NCBI RefSeq assembly: GCF_036898095.1 | Contig: NC_090767.1 | Coordinates: 26,194,654-26,258,653 of the forward strand | Direction of reading: 5' to 3' | Origin: Palaemon carinicauda | Taxonomy: Eukaryota; Arthropoda; Malacostraca; Decapoda; Palaemonidae | Length of the DNA stretch: 64,000 nt | Shown: positions 1-11,342 of the stretch, one piece after another | Layout of the letters: the number at the start of each line of letters is the position of its first letter | Numbering within the stretch: position 1 is the first letter of the stretch | The notes under the pieces: generated by a model | Database searches by the model: none | What the model saw: the letters and a program-made list of their open reading frames with translations, nothing else | What the model was told of the DNA's origin: nothing | Program-made: the position numbers and the translations under genes

Positions 1-870
1 TGGGGCAATACCCCTGACTTCATCAGCCAGATAGTAAGCTCTCTGTTGAGGCTCACGAAGCCAGAAAGACACCGTGTTCCCTAACAGCTCTTTCTTAGAT
101 CTGGCAAACCCATCGAAGAGATTCCTACACTCCGGCCTGAGGAGTGGGGTTCTCTTCATACAACACCCAAGAGACCTTACCGAATACAAGATCCTCTCGT
201 CTTCCTCACCGCCTGACACCTCCGGGGGGGAGGGGATGGAGGATTCACACCTGGGGTCCTATGCTGCCAGATTCTTTATCTTTGCCACAGAGTTGGGCAC
301 AAAACTAAAGGAGACCTCCTTGGCTACGTAAGAAATACCGTGCAACTCGCTCGCTCCCTTAGTCGACAGTAAGGATGGTAGGAAGAATGTCTTGAGATCC
401 TATCCCTTTCTGATTCAGTCCTCTTCAAAGGTTCGAATGGGGTACGCGTAAGAAACCTGATTACTAGGGTCGCATCCCACTACAGGGGCCTAAGATCCCA
501 GGGTGGGCAACATTGTTTGAAGCTCCTCACGAGCATTGACAGCTCCTAAAAAGCCAAGAGGATTTTATCTTCCAGTGGATACACCACACTCTAGGCCTAG
601 AGGTAACCTTTGATGGCTGCAACCAAGAGATGTTTTTCCCGATGAAGGAAGACGAAGAAATCCCTTTCTACGACACCAATCACAGGATATGGCCCACTTA
701 GCCTGGTACACAGATGCAGTGGACCTCTGGAGATAACTAGACATCTCATGTGTAATGCCTTGTGAAAAGCCTTTCGTTTAAAGGAGATACTCAACAGTGA
801 AGAGATAAAGACTCCAAGGGCAAGTGGTAACTGCGCAGGTGCGGCTGACAAAGAAGAGGTGGCCATAAGG
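1..870 (-). pseudogene. Tyrosine recombinase relic of element F
   Basis: This is a decayed DIRS-type tyrosine recombinase, the enzyme that would integrate the circular DNA copy. On the minus strand around 600-870 a block ending LLVAAIKGYL matches the core-binding region of the recombinases in elements B and C. Near 250-345 the segment HGISYVAKEV followed by VPNSVAKIKN matches the part after the first catalytic arginine. Around 1-75 the reading VSFWLRE then DEVRGIA lies where the H-x-x-R motif should be, with Asp in place of His. The C-terminal tyrosine region is beyond the window. Several frame changes are needed, so it cannot encode a working enzyme. Confidence 0.7.
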
Positions 871-2330
871 ATAGTTCTCTTGGGACCTCAACCAGAAGAG
901 CCGGCAGATCGGGATACCACTCGGACTGTGGCCATCTGGGAGCCACCAAGGTCATTCCGATTCCTGTCATAATCAACACCCTGTTGATTACTGGCCAAAT
1001 CAGGGTGAATGGGGGAAAGGTGTAAATGTCCATGTGATCGCAGAGGTGTTGCCAGGCTTCTTCAAACACTGCCCAAGGATTGCAAACAGGTTGATCCCCA
1101 GTGAACCCCACAGGGCAAGAAGCCTTTCGTCCATGAAAGGCTGTAGAGACCACTCTGCTCCTGCAGCCTGGCCCTGATGGCTGAATGTGTGGACTAGGTC
1201 ATTCATCTTACCCAGAATGCACCTTGCTGAAAATGCTACAGGGTGAAACCCTGCCCAAATAAGCATCTGCTTCACAAACTTGCCGAGGGGAGCGCTAGAA
1301 CATGCCTTCTCACTTGCTGATGTAGGCCATTACAGCGACTACCAAGTGCTTCCTCAAACTTTCTTGGAACACTTGCAGACAGAGGAAAGACACTCGCATC
1401 TCGAGGACGTTGATGTGCAGATGCCTGTATTCCTTGGACCACACTCCTGATACAAAAACAGATGAAGATTCGGACTTAAGAAGTCATGTGGGACTTCCTG
1501 ATAAGGATTGTTCTTGTCGAGCCACCAGGCAAGATCGTTTCGGACTTCCTGTGATACCGGCACAAGATGTAACGGGAGATGATTGCTTGCTACCCAGTGA
1601 TACTTCAGGCACCACAGAAGGGAACTCTGGTGGAGAAACCCTAGAGGAATAAGCTTCTCTTACATAGACTGATGTCTGAGATGTTGCCAATGTTAAACTG
1701 GAGCAACTGTCTTTGACAGGAACAGTCGTGCAACCTCCCCAAGCTTGCCGATGCCATCGTCTATGGGAAAATGTCTGCTGCTGCTAAGTCTATCAGCATG
1801 CCCAGGTACTTCACACCCTCTACTTGGGTATATTTTAACTTTTCCCAGTTTACCGCAATCCCCAGATCGTGGCAAAGTGCAAAAAGTCGATCTCGATTCT
1901 GAAGCAACTGTCTCTTTGAAGAGGCCAGGATCAACCAGTCGTTGAGATACATCAGCAGTCTCATCTTTCACGAGTGGGCCCAAGCGGCTACCACAATGTA
2001 CACCAGAGTGAACCCCTGAGGAGCCACACATAGTCTGAGACACCATACCGTTGAGGGGGAAGTGGAGGTACTTCCAAGAAGTCTGATGAACAGGCAGTTG
2101 AAAGTATGCATCTTTCAGATCTATGGAAAGCCTGAAATCTTCCTCTCTGATGGAAGACAGCACAGACCTTACTTTTTCCATCCTGAACTTAAGTGACCGT
2201 CAACTCAGCACTCAATAAGGACGTACCTTCAGCCTTGAGTCTCTATAAAGGGAGGGCCCCCTTCAGAGTGGAAACTCCGGCTAAGACGTGGCATTCTTTG
2301 GCATAAAAAAAAACTTCCGTAGCAAGATCC
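800..2330 (-). pseudogene. RT - RNase H - methyltransferase-like relic of element F
   Basis: Minus-strand fragments line up with the Pol ORF of the better preserved elements. At 2181-2030 the segment DLKDAYFQLPVH is RT finger/palm sequence. At 1964-1761 the palm motif reads YLNDWLI, where the intact copies read YLDDWL, so the first catalytic aspartate has become asparagine. At 1563-1354 WWLDKNN and PNLHLF mark the RT/RNase H junction. At 1275-1150 the end of RNase H is visible as a degenerate LGKMNDLVHTFS. At 1153-791 the tail reads YTFPPF and VAPRWPQSEW, as in the other copies. Pieces sit in different frames. Confidence 0.75.
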
Positions 2331-3320
2331 TGTTACCTTGTTGGACCTGCTTGAACCAAACAAATTTCCAGATCCACAGATCTGACTATCCACCTGGTCC
2401 AACGCAAGGTCAACCAGGGCTTCGATTCAAGAGGGCCACCGAAATGCCGATAGACAACCGATGTCCTCCCCGCTGGTGGAACCACCGTACCCTCCCCCAA
2501 GATGTTACATTCACGATGAGTGCCATGACCTCCAGAGAAGAACTCTCCAACTCAGGGTAGGCAGCCTCCGTGGGCATCAAACCGCAGGCCAACATCCCCA
2601 CGACCTCCTGCCCTGGAGTACTGTCGTCCGCTGCAGCGAATGAAGGCGATGCCACATGCTACGGAGTCCGCTTCTTCTCATGATTACATTTATTCCGTCC
2701 CAAGGACAAAACCAGGCGCATAATTTGGAGAAGAAAAAGGCCCGGCATGCCCAGGGCCATGGAAGGAGAACTCCGGCACAAGACAGCGTGGCGTTAGACT
2801 CGGCACACAGTAAACCCAGCACCACAGGTCAGGGTTGAAGGACACGAAAGGGCACAATAACAAGAGCCCTTCGACCCACATTCTCCACCTACTAGAGAGC
2901 ACAAGCCCTCTAACATGGCATCAAATGGTGCCACCTTCTCTTCCCAAAGTAAGTCCATGCATAAGCAGGAAGCCGCAACAACTTTCTCATCATGCCTGAA
3001 ACAGACCGAGAGAAAAGCTCCCATCTGTTCCGGCCGACTGCCGGAGTAGACGGATCAGCAAAGGCTACCCGGCCCTCTGGCCTCGCTACTGGGATTGCTG
3101 GAGTGACAGGGGTTGACAGCATAACCCACCAGGGCACAGCTACTGGGCTACCAGAATGGCCAGTAGCAGAACGTAAGCAAGACTCTGGTCCCTGGCTCTG
3201 CGGGAACCCCACGGGTACCATCCACCTATGCCGAGAGAGAGGTGGTGTCCTCGGGAACCAAGTCCCCACGACTACAGCTGGCTTTCCTGGACTTTTGTTA
3301 CCCCTTCCATAGCAAAGTGG
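2331..3320 (-). pseudogene. Probable Gag-like relic of element F
   Basis: The region lies just upstream of RT in element orientation, where Gag belongs. The clearest support is around 2530-2500 on the minus strand, where IVNVTSWGRVRW resembles DIVNVTSWLYWW in the Gag of element C. Other stretches, including one at 2910-3269, are open but not clearly alignable by eye. The Cys-rich N-terminal module seen in elements A, B and C was not found. Strongly degenerate; the right boundary is approximate. Confidence 0.4.
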
Positions 3321-3724
3321 AACAGTCAGGAAATGAATTATCCAAAGGAATAAATAAAAAAGATAGTCAACAGCAGCAAAGAGGTAAGAACAGCAGCATC
3401 TACATCCACCCTTGATGTGGCCAAAGCCAAATTGACCTTGACATAGTCAGACGAGCGAGTGAGTGAGTTCCCTTACCAGTCTGTTATTACCAAACTGAGT
3501 TGTTAATGATCCAATAGAGATCTCACCTTTGGCAGAGACAATACTTTTGATGGAAAAGATGAAAGGTTTGTATAACCTCAAGAACAATATGCCTCATGTA
3601 ACATACCACAAAATGAACAGATGTTCTCATGCAATGAACTCCTTAACTTGCAGAGACAATTAGCGCATGAGTGTAGGCTGTAAGGTAGGTACGTATTGTA
3701 AAGGACAAATTTGGAAATAATTCC
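3321..3724. other. Unassigned AT-rich spacer
   Basis: Low-complexity AT-rich sequence between element F and the TTA repeat. I see no coding signal or structured RNA in it. Confidence 0.5.
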
Positions 3725-3941
3725 TATTTATTATTATTATTATTACTAGCCAAGCTACAACCCTAATTGGAAAAGCAAGATGCTATAAGCCCAAGGGCTC
3801 CAACAGGGAAAAATAGCCCAGTGAGGAAAGGAAATAAGGAAATAAATAAATGATGAGAATAAATTAACAATATATCATTCTAAAAACAGTAACAGCGTCA
3901 AAACAGATATGTCCTATATAAACTATTAACAACGTCAAAAA
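3725..3941 (+). repeat. TTA-tailed dispersed repeat, copy 1 (left part, split by element E)
   Basis: It starts with a TTATTATTATTATTACTAGC run and continues with CAAGCTACAACCCTAATTGG and GGGCTCCAACAGGGAAAAATAG, a block also found at 11343, 13535, 42961 and, inverted, at 21530. Element E is inserted in it. The right flank of E (10288-10330) resumes the same repeat with CAGATATGTCATATATAAAC. Confidence 0.85.
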
Positions 3942-4140
3942 ATGTTATTTTCCTTAGTAAAATAAATTTTTGAATATACTTACCCGATGATCATGTAGCT
4001 GCAACTCTGTTGCCCGACAGAAAAAACCTACGGTCGGGATACGCCAGCGATCGCTATACAGGTGGGGGTGTACAACAACAGCGCCATCTGTCGAGTAGGT
4101 ACTCAGGTACTTCTTGTCAACAAGAACCAATTTTCTCCTC
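3942..4140 (-). repeat. Element E 3' inverted terminal repeat
   Basis: This is the reverse complement of 10115-10287 over most of its length. Shared blocks include CTGTTGCCCGACAGAAAAAA, CGCCATCTGTCGAGTAGG and CTTCTTGTCAACAAGAACCA. The outer tip begins ATGTTATTTTCC, as in the right tip of element A read on the opposite strand. Confidence 0.9.
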
Positions 4141-4184
4141 GGTCCACTGGGTCTCTATGGGGAGGAAGGGAGGGTCCTTAAATT

Positions 4185-4275
4185 CATGATCATCGGGTAA
4201 GTATATTCAAAAATTTATTTTACTAAGGAAAATAACATTTTTCAATATTAATCTTACCCGATGATCATGTAGCTG
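4185..4275 (-). repeat. Element E internal complementary region (ICR)
   Basis: On the plus strand it runs from CATGATCATCGGGTAAG, through AAGGAAAATAACAT followed by TTTTCAATATT, to CTTACCCGATGATCATG. The first half is the inverse of the 3' tip at 3942 and the second half the inverse of the 5' tip near 10287. In DIRS elements such a region is thought to template completion of the ends and circularisation. Confidence 0.85.
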
Positions 4276-4393
4276 ATTCACACCCAGGGGGGTGGGTGGA
4301 GACCAGCATACATGTTAACATAAGAAGCTAAGTATCCCGTATTTCATTTTAGCAGTTATTCAAAATAACAAACATAAAATAAATAAGTACCTG

Positions 4394-4447
4394 GTAAGGA
4401 AGACGACTTGAACAATTACTCTGCCTTTTTAAGTACGTCTTCCTTAC
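4394..4447 (-). other. Conserved 3' stem-loop of family A (element E copy)
   Basis: The arms GTAAGGAAGACGACTT and AAGTACGTCTTCCTTAC pair almost perfectly around a loop containing, in element sense, GGCAGAGTAA. The same structure occurs at the same place, between the recombinase stop and the ICR, in elements A and D. Confidence 0.7.
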
Positions 4448-4664
4448 TGAGCCTCGCGATCCTCATAGGATGCTGAGCGACTCCTAGGAGCTGAAGTATG
4501 AAGGGTTGCAACCCATACTAAAGGTCCTCATCAAAACCTCTAATCTAGGCGCTTCTCAAGAAATGATTTTGACCACCCGCCAAATCAAGTAGGATGCGAA
4601 AGGCTTCTTAGCCTTCCGGACAACCCAAAAATATTTCAAGAGAAAGATTAAAAAGGTTCTGGAA

Positions 4665-5824
4665 TTAGGGAATTGTAGTGGTGGAGCCCCCACCACTACT
4701 GCACTCGCTGCTACGAATGGTCCCAGAGTGTAGCAGTTCTCGTAAAGAGACTGGACATTCTTAAGATAAAAGACGCGAACACTGATTTGCTTTTCCAATA
4801 GGTTGCGTCGAATATACTTTGCAGAGATCTATTTTGTTCAAAGGCCACGGAAGTTGTGACAGCTCTAACTTCGTGTGTCCTTACCTTCAGCCAAGCTTGG
4901 TCTTCCTCATTCAGAAGGGAATGAGCTTCTCGTATTAACAGTCTGATAAAATAGGATAAAGAATTCTCTGACATAGGCAAAGATGGATTCTTAACTGAAC
5001 ACCATAAAGCTTCAGACGGGCCTCGTAAAGGTTTTTAAAATAGAACTTAAGAGCTCTTACAGGACATAATACTCTTTCTAGTTCATTTCCAACCATACGA
5101 TAAGTTTGGAATATCGAACGATATTGGTCAAGGCCGAGAAGGCAGCTCGTGTTTGGCTAGAAAACCAAGTTGTAGAACATGTAGCCGTTTCGGATGAGAA
5201 TCCGATGTTCTTGCTGAAGGCATGAATCTCACTGACTCTTTTAGCTGTGGTTAAGCATATCAGGAAAAGAGTCTTAAAGGTGAGATCTTCCAGGGAGGCT
5301 GATTGAAGTGGTTCGAACCTGTCTGACATAAGGAATCTTAGAACCACGTCTAAATTCCAACCAGGTGTAACCAAACGACGCTCCTTCGTGGTCTCAAAAG
5401 ACTTAAGGAGGTCCTGTAGATCTTTATTGTTGGAAAGATCTAAGCCTCTGTGACGGAAGACTGATGCCAACATGCTTCTGTAACCCTTGATAGTGGGAGC
5501 TGAAAGAGATCGTTCTTTCCTCAGATATAAGAGGAAGTCAGCTATTTGAGTTACAGAGGTACTGGTCGAGGAAACGGATACTGACTTGCACCAGTTTCGG
5601 AAGATTTCCCACTTCGATTGGTAGACTCTAAGGGTGGATGTTCTCCTTGCTCTAGCAATCGCTCTGGTTGCCTCCTTCGAAAAATCTCTAGTTCTCGAGA
5701 GTCTTTCGATATTCAGAAGGCAGTCAGACGAAGAGCGTGGAAGCCTTGGAGTACCTTCTTTACGCGTGGCAGACGTAGCAGGTCCACCCTTAGGGGAAGT
5801 GTTCTGGGAACGTCTACTAGCCAT
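4665..5824 (-). pseudogene. Tyrosine recombinase of element E, frameshifted
   Basis: The start is the ATG at 5824 (MASRRSQN), matching the recombinase start in elements A and D. The reading is open through the core-binding region (VYQSKWEIF, SAPTIKGYRSMLASVF) and the first catalytic arginine (TAKRVSEIHAFS) to about 5160, where a frameshift derails it after SSETATCS. The C-terminal part resumes at 4980 with a THEVRAV motif (catalytic H-x-x-R). A one-base loss near 4770 then puts the tyrosine (FYLKNV) out of frame. A further small deletion alters the last residues before the stop at 4665. The enzyme would have acted on the circular element DNA in the nucleus; this copy cannot make it. Confidence 0.85.
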
Positions 5825-6745
5825 CGAAGTACCTCGGTGAGTTATTCTCTCGCGGGCCAGAGGGAAGCAACTAGCGTCAACTTTGTCCCCTCGTGAGAGG
5901 CGAACTTCTGCAGTACCTTGTTGACAATCTAGAACGGAGGGAATGCATATAGATCTAGATGTGACCAATCTAGTAGAAAGGCATCTATAAGAACTACTGC
6001 TGGGTCCGGGATAGGTGAGCAAAGTATTGGGAGCCTCTAGGTCATCGAGGTTGTGAAGAGATCTATGGTTGGCTGGCCCCAGGTGGCCCAAAGTCTCTTG
6101 CATACATCCTTGTGGAGGGTCCAATATGTTGGAATTATTTGTCCCTTCCTACTGAGACAATCTGCTATGACATTCAAGTTGCCTTGGATGAACCTCGTTA
6201 CTAGTGAAAAGTCTAGACCTGTTGAACAGGAGAGGAGGTCTCTTGCGAACTCGTACCATGTCAGAGAGTAGGTCCCTCCTTGCTTGGAGATGTACGTCAA
6301 AGCAGGGTGTTGACCGTGTTCACCTCCACCACTTTGCCTTGAAGGAGAGACCTGAAGCTTTTCCAGGTCAGACGTACTGCCAGAAGCTTCTTGCAGTTGA
6401 AATGCATTGTCCTTTGACTCGAGTTCCATAATCCCGAGCATTCCCTACCGCCTAATGTCGCACCCCAGCCTACGTCCGATGCGTCCGAGAAGAGAACGTG
6501 GTTGGGAGTCTGAACAGTCAGGGGAAGACCCTTTCAAAGGTTGATAAAGTCCTTTCACCAAGTCAGACCAGACTTTATCTTACCGGAAACCGGGATCAAG
6601 ACCGCTTCTAGCGTCTAGTCCTTTTCCAGTGAAAAGCTAGATGATACAGAAGAGGACGGAGGTGTAGTCTTCCAAGTGACACAAATAGAACCACGGATGA
6701 CAGTGTCCTAACCAGACTCATCCACAGCCTGACAGGGCAGTGTTC
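5540..6745 (-). pseudogene. RT C-terminal remnant, RNase H and methyltransferase-like region of element E
   Basis: Directly after the Gag remnant the minus strand carries the last third of RT (the region of RMLKRSSCSV in element A) and then RNase H. Recognisable blocks are ISKQGGTYSL, VTRFIQGNLNVIADCLSR (the last catalytic aspartate region) and QPTIDLFTTSM. The tail that reads LYAFPPF in elements A and D survives only in pieces. The RT palm with the YLDD motif is absent. Frameshifts and stops interrupt the reading around 6037 and 6441. Compared with element D, where the same block is a clean 339-codon ORF, this copy is clearly older. Confidence 0.8.
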
Positions 6746-6750
6746 CTTCT

Positions 6751-8943
6751 TCAGTATCGTCTGGATGGATAGCAGGGCTGGGGGTTGATCGTCTTGTTCA
6801 GCAATGTCCTCATCAGAGGGTTCCTCATTCGAAACTGATGAGGAAACGGCAACGGAGTGGGCAACGTCTGACTCGCTGAATCCGGTCGCACTGGTGGATG
6901 CGTGACGGAGCCGGACACAAGATCATGGTACTGCTGCACAGTCTGTGAACTGTCAACCATGGGGACGCGAGGAAGTACAGCGTCAACCCGAAACTGAGTA
7001 GACTGTCTGGGTTGTGCAGTCAACCCCCTACAGGGTTGCTGAGGTTGCCGCACTGCGTCACAACAAGTCATCTCTGCTGGTTGTTGAACGTCTTCCTAGT
7101 GACACACTGAACATCCACAACCACCTCCTTAACGTCAACGTGCGACTGGCAACCCACACTGGGTCGCACCGGTGGAGGAACCATCTCAACTGGCGGACGT
7201 GAGTAGGATACCTCAGCGTCAACAGGGCGTACAACCAACCGGTAGGAAGGTTGTTGGCTAGAAGGTTCTTCTCCGTAAAAAATCCTCTAACAAGGACACA
7301 AGCTTGGATTGCATGTCTTGCAACAAAGCCCATTAGGGTCTATGGGAGCAGGTGTGGCAACAGACGGGGTTAGCGACTGAAGCGGAACCATTTACCATCC
7401 CTGGAAGCCTTGTTATGCTTTAATTAAAGTCCATAGGAGGCTAAGCAGCTTAAGGCTCCTCTCCAAATGACAGAGTCCTCAAAGGAATATCAGAAGGAGG
7501 GAGAACAGCACTTTCTCATCTATAGGAACCATGTCCGATAAAAGCTAGGTTATCTCAGTGAGGGTCTCACTGGTGCAAAAGCAGCAGACCAGAAGGCAAC
7601 GTTATGTAACTGCTTGACAGTCTGTGAACTGTCAAAAACTGAACTGTCAACCACAACAGGTGCGTGAGGACATACAGCACTGGTGCATTAGTAGCAGACC
7701 AGAAGGCAACGTCATGTAACTGCTTGACAGTCTGTGAGCTGGCAACAACCAAAGCTGTGTGGGGAAGCCTCAACTCCTGACTGACTAGTCTGCTGCGGGT
7801 GAGTGGCGGTAACCACAATGGGTTGCGGAGGCTGACACACCGTGTCAAAACACGGCAGCTTGTGGTAGCTCACGCACGGCAACGGAGTGCTCCGTGTGTC
7901 TGTGGGAGTCAGCATACGTCTGGCAGGGCCGACTGCGCATGGGTGGAGGAGCTCTCACAACAAGAGTGTGGGAGCAGGCAGCCATGCTGGGCGCACAACC
8001 GTGGCAGGTTGTAGGCAAACGGGTGCATCGTCAACCTTCTCCGCAGTCGGAGTGTGGGAGCAGGCAACAACCAAAGCGGAGTGGTGGTGCGTGGTGGGGA
8101 CTGCCGTGGGTTGCGGAAACTAACGCATCGCGTCAAAACACGGCAGCTTGACTCCACCTTCCAACTGCTGATGCGGTAGCTCACGCATGTTAACGGAGGG
8201 AGCCGCACGTCGGCTAACGTTAACATGCGTCTGGCAGGGTCGATTGCGCATCGGAGGTGGAGCTCTTCGCAGCCGGAGTGTGGGAGCAGGCAGCCTCAGC
8301 GTGAGCTGGGCGCACAACAGTGGCAGGTTGTAGGCTAACGAGAGCAGAGTCAACCTTCTCCGCACGAAACTCCTGCATAACCGCAGCTAACTGAGTCTGC
8401 ATAGACTGCAGTAAAGACCACTTAGGGTCTACAAAAAACGGCAACAGACGGAGCTACTGTCCGTCGTGACTGAGGGTCTAAAACAGCTGGTGCGGCAACA
8501 GACGGAGTTACTGCCTGTTGCGGTACCACCTTGCCTCTCTTGGGAGGTGTGCAGTCGTCGGATGACTGCAGCGAGTCCGAACTGACCCAGTGGCTACACC
8601 TAGGCCGTTGGACTTGCGCGGAAGGGACCGACTTGCACTTAAAAGCTGCAAGATTTGGTCCATGGTTTCTTACGAGAAACCTCTTCCGCAGACGAGGAAT
8701 AAATGGGCTCTCTCGTCTTTGTGTGGGTGGGGCGATCTCACGTCGGCAAACGTTTGTAGATACGCCCGAAACCACGGAGGGAAAAACGTCTGTTCGTCGA
8801 TCAAGGCCTGTGGAACCCATAAGTCGTTCGACATTACTTCTCCCCTGGGCTTGGGAGCTTGTAAGAGGTCCCGGACTAGGTGAACAACTGGCACGAACAG
8901 ACGAACCCTCGGACGCAACACTGTAACACTTTGCGCATATCAC
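6751..8943 (-). pseudogene. Gag-like relic of element E
   Basis: Minus-strand fragments match the central part of the Gag of element A. At 8943-8422 the blocks SPGPLTSSQAQGRSNVERL and SDSLQSSDDCTPPKRGKV align with SPGPLASSQAQGRSNVEG and SDSPQSSVDCTPPKRSKV of A. At 7071-6751 the end reads SASQTLPTPLPFPHQF, as in element D. The N-terminal Cys-rich module is missing, the coding match begins only after it, and the reading ends early at the deletion that also removed the RT core. Internal sequence around 7600-7760 contains a duplicated hairpin block shared with element D. Many stops and frameshifts. Confidence 0.7.
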
Positions 8944-10114
8944 TTTATCACTTTTGATTTTCTGTTTGCACTTATTTCACTGAAATCGAAACTTTAACTG
9001 ATTTCTACCTGAAACACGCAATCCTATCCTTCATTAAAAGGTAGTAATTGCGAAAACAGTTTTACAATGCAACAGAAAAACATAAATAAAGATAAAGAAT
9101 TCAGTGGCTGGAAAAGAGACTAAACACTAGAACAAATAAACTACGTTTACAATCTCTCACCGCATAAAGCCTGGGAACAAGAATAAAACTCTAGAAACGT
9201 TTTACCTTCTTCCCCTACAGCGACTAGGGAGAAGAGTAAAAAACGAGAACAACGTTACCCGCTTGAACGAAACGTTTATTCTCCTCTCTCTCCCTCCGTC
9301 TCTATCTCTCTCTCTCTTCTCTCTTGATTTAGCACCTGAGAGAAGAGCCCAATTATATATCGTTAAAACATGTTATTTGCTAAAGGAAAAAACTGAAAGG
9401 TTTCCCAAATAAAAAGTTCCTTTATTTAGAATTTAAACTCTTTAAGCTAAGAAAGAATGAACGAAACGCTAGAATCGGTTTACTCTTACTGCAAAGTGAA
9501 ACCGTGATACACTCTCTCTCTATCGTAACGATAGAGCGCAAGTTGAACGTTCTGAACGTCAACAACTGCGGAGACTAAAAACTAAACGTTAGTTCATCTT
9601 TGAAAACAGTACGAGACTATCAAAGAAATTCTTCCATAAAACATTAAAATTAAAAAAGTATTAAATTCTTTAAAGGTTAAATACGATATAACGGGCTCAA
9701 TGTTAATTAACTTCGGTTCCAAGTTAGGACCGCCTACTATTAGGAAAGGTCGCATATAAACAAACATAAAAATTTATTTTTTTATAAGTTTATAATAATT
9801 GAAAAGTTAACCGAAGAGGCCTAAAAAGGCGGAGAGATATAAAATAAATGGATCTATAACGTGTTAAGCAAAATTACCAAAAACCTAAACACACTTCCGT
9901 CTAAGGGAAGGGTCGGCCATTTAAAAGTGAAAGAGAGTCCATACTCTCTTCGTCACCATAATTAAATCTATCGAAAACGAATTCAAGTTTGAAATGAAGA
10001 TAAAACCCCTGCATAGCGAAAGCTCAAAACTGGAATAGTGTACTTCACCAAATCGTTGTGAAAACAAATCCAGTTAGGGACGGCGTATTTAGTAGGTCCT
10101 GCCATTGGCACGAC
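8944..10114 (-). other. Element E 5' leader, non-coding
   Basis: AT-rich leader with a CT-rich microsatellite at about 9288-9325. It shares blocks with the leader of element D (37756-38959), for example the CGTAACGATAGAGCGCAA region and CTTCCGTCTAAGGGAAGGGTCGGCCATTT in inverse. No ORF of note. Element A has only about 210 bases here, so the D/E leader is a lineage-specific change. Confidence 0.6.
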
Positions 10115-10287
10115 AGAGGAAAAATTGGTTCTTGTTGACAAGAAGTACCTGAGTACCTACTCGACAGATGGCGCTGTTGTTGTACACCCCCACCTGTATA
10201 GCGATCGCTGGCGTATCCTGACCGTAGGTTTTTTCTGTCGGGCAACAGAGTTGCAGCTACATGATCATCGGGTAAGTATATTGAAAA
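10115..10287 (-). repeat. Element E 5' inverted terminal repeat
   Basis: Inverse match to 3942-4140, including CTTGTTGACAAGAAGTACCT, TATAGCGATCGCTGGCGTAT and the tip GATCATCGGGTAAGTATATTGAAAA. The flank CAGATATGTC follows directly at 10288. Confidence 0.9.
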
Positions 10288-10392
10288 CAGATATGTCATA
10301 TATAAACTATAAAAAGACTATACAAACACTGAGCTCTTTACAGTGGATACTAGTTCAGCGAATGCTGAAAACTAGCCAAAAAACTTTTTAGC

Positions 10393-10560
10393 CAGGTACA
10401 GTACAGTAAAACTACCCACCACTAGTTAGTGGGGGGGGGGTGGTAGCAGGGGTGGATTAGTCGCCCTGCTCACACACTCACTAGTTAAGTAACGTCACTT
10501 TTTAATTGCAGGCAGGACTTTCCGGATGTGTGAACAGGTGAGGGGATACTCTAAGAATGT
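10393..10560 (+). repeat. Possible B-type terminal repeat relic
   Basis: AACTACCCACCACTAGTTAGTGGGGGG followed by a GGTAGCAGGGGTGG block resembles the CTAGTTAG hairpin in the terminal repeats of elements B (about 22697-22745) and B2 (about 59652-59710). No second end or ICR is visible. Very short, so only suggestive. Confidence 0.35.
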
Positions 10561-10854
10561 CCTCTTGGAGAACTTCCATTCTTCCACTTATAAAATCTTG
10601 CACATGCACAGGAGAGAGTGAGAGCAGAAAAGGGAGCGTGCAAGGAGTAAACACACATAGTTGAGGGCAAGCTCCTGTAGGAGTGCAAGCGTGCACAGTA
10701 GCTTGTAGTGGGCGCGAATCCCAGCCTCGGGTGAATGGACGAGGGTGCGCTCATGTTCATTGTCTTCTCTCTGTCTTTGGTGAAGGAAAAAGAAAAAGTA
10801 AGCATTATGTAAGTAACTCCAATTGATCAGTCTTCTTGAACTTCCTAGTTCATA

Positions 10855-11130
10855 GATGGAAAATGAAGGTTGGGGACCCTTCATCCCGACCTACAGAGAG
10901 AAGAGACGAAGGAGAGAGATTGAGGCAAAAGAGGAGGAGAAACTTGCAGCTCTCCTTGAAGGGTTGTTCAGGCTGACGACGATGCTCCAGCTGGGGAGGA
11001 AAAAAAAAAACCACAACAACAACAGCAACAACGGCACAATCAGGTAAACGTTCAGGAATGGGAAGACAGAAAAGGAAAGAAGTTGGCAGCAAAAACTTTT
11101 TCCTTTAACGGATCACATCGATACTAATGA
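10855..11130 (+). pseudogene. Coiled, glutamine-rich coding relic, possibly retroelement Gag
   Basis: The plus strand reads ENEGWGPFIPTYREKRRRRE, then a charged helical stretch (AKEEEKLAALLEGLFRLTTM). After an A-run at about 11000, a change of frame gives a run of glutamines followed by VNVQEWEDRKGKK. The composition, a basic and acidic coiled segment followed by poly-Gln, is common in arthropod retroelement Gag proteins, but I could not assign a family. It may also be a decayed exon. The frame break at the A-run makes a working gene unlikely. Confidence 0.3.
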
Positions 11131-11342
11131 CTTCCAATATTCTTAGGATTACGTTGTCAAAGAAAAGAAAAACTGTCTAGAGGGAACAACAAAGTGGAAT
11201 CAGCCGAATAAACCGACAACTAATACTGCTACAGTTATCAAGAAACTGCTAAACGTTTCTTTTTCCAGAAAACCCTCGCAGAATACGATTGTCCAACCAA
11301 TTATCTAGAGGATTAAAACAGCCAGTAGAGAGCCCCAGAACC

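Larger units (their letters stand above)
1..3320 (-). mobile_element. DIRS-like retrotransposon F, degenerate, left end outside window
   Basis: Reading the minus strand from about 3320 down to 1 gives, in order, a Gag-like region, RT, RNase H, a methyltransferase-like tail and a tyrosine recombinase. This is the gene order of DIRS-type retrotransposons. Every domain is broken by frameshifts or stops. The recombinase reading continues to base 1, so the 3' part of the element is outside the window. No ITR was found at the 3320 side, so that boundary is approximate. The residues resemble families B and C more than family A (for example an ELHG motif after the first catalytic arginine region). 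Confidence 0.8.
3942..10287 (-). mobile_element. DIRS-like retrotransposon E (family A, RT-deleted), complete ends
   Basis: A 6.35 kb element with inverted ends, read on the minus strand. Both tips carry the block CTTACCCGATGATCATGTAG next to a CGATCGCTATACAGGTGGGG block. The 4185-4275 ICR is the two tips joined. The minus strand carries a degraded Gag, RNase H and recombinase, but the catalytic half of RT is absent. The junction replacing it matches that in element D. It sits inside a TTA-tailed repeat, and joining its two flanks restores continuous repeat sequence without a target duplication, as expected for recombinase-mediated insertion. Confidence 0.9.
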
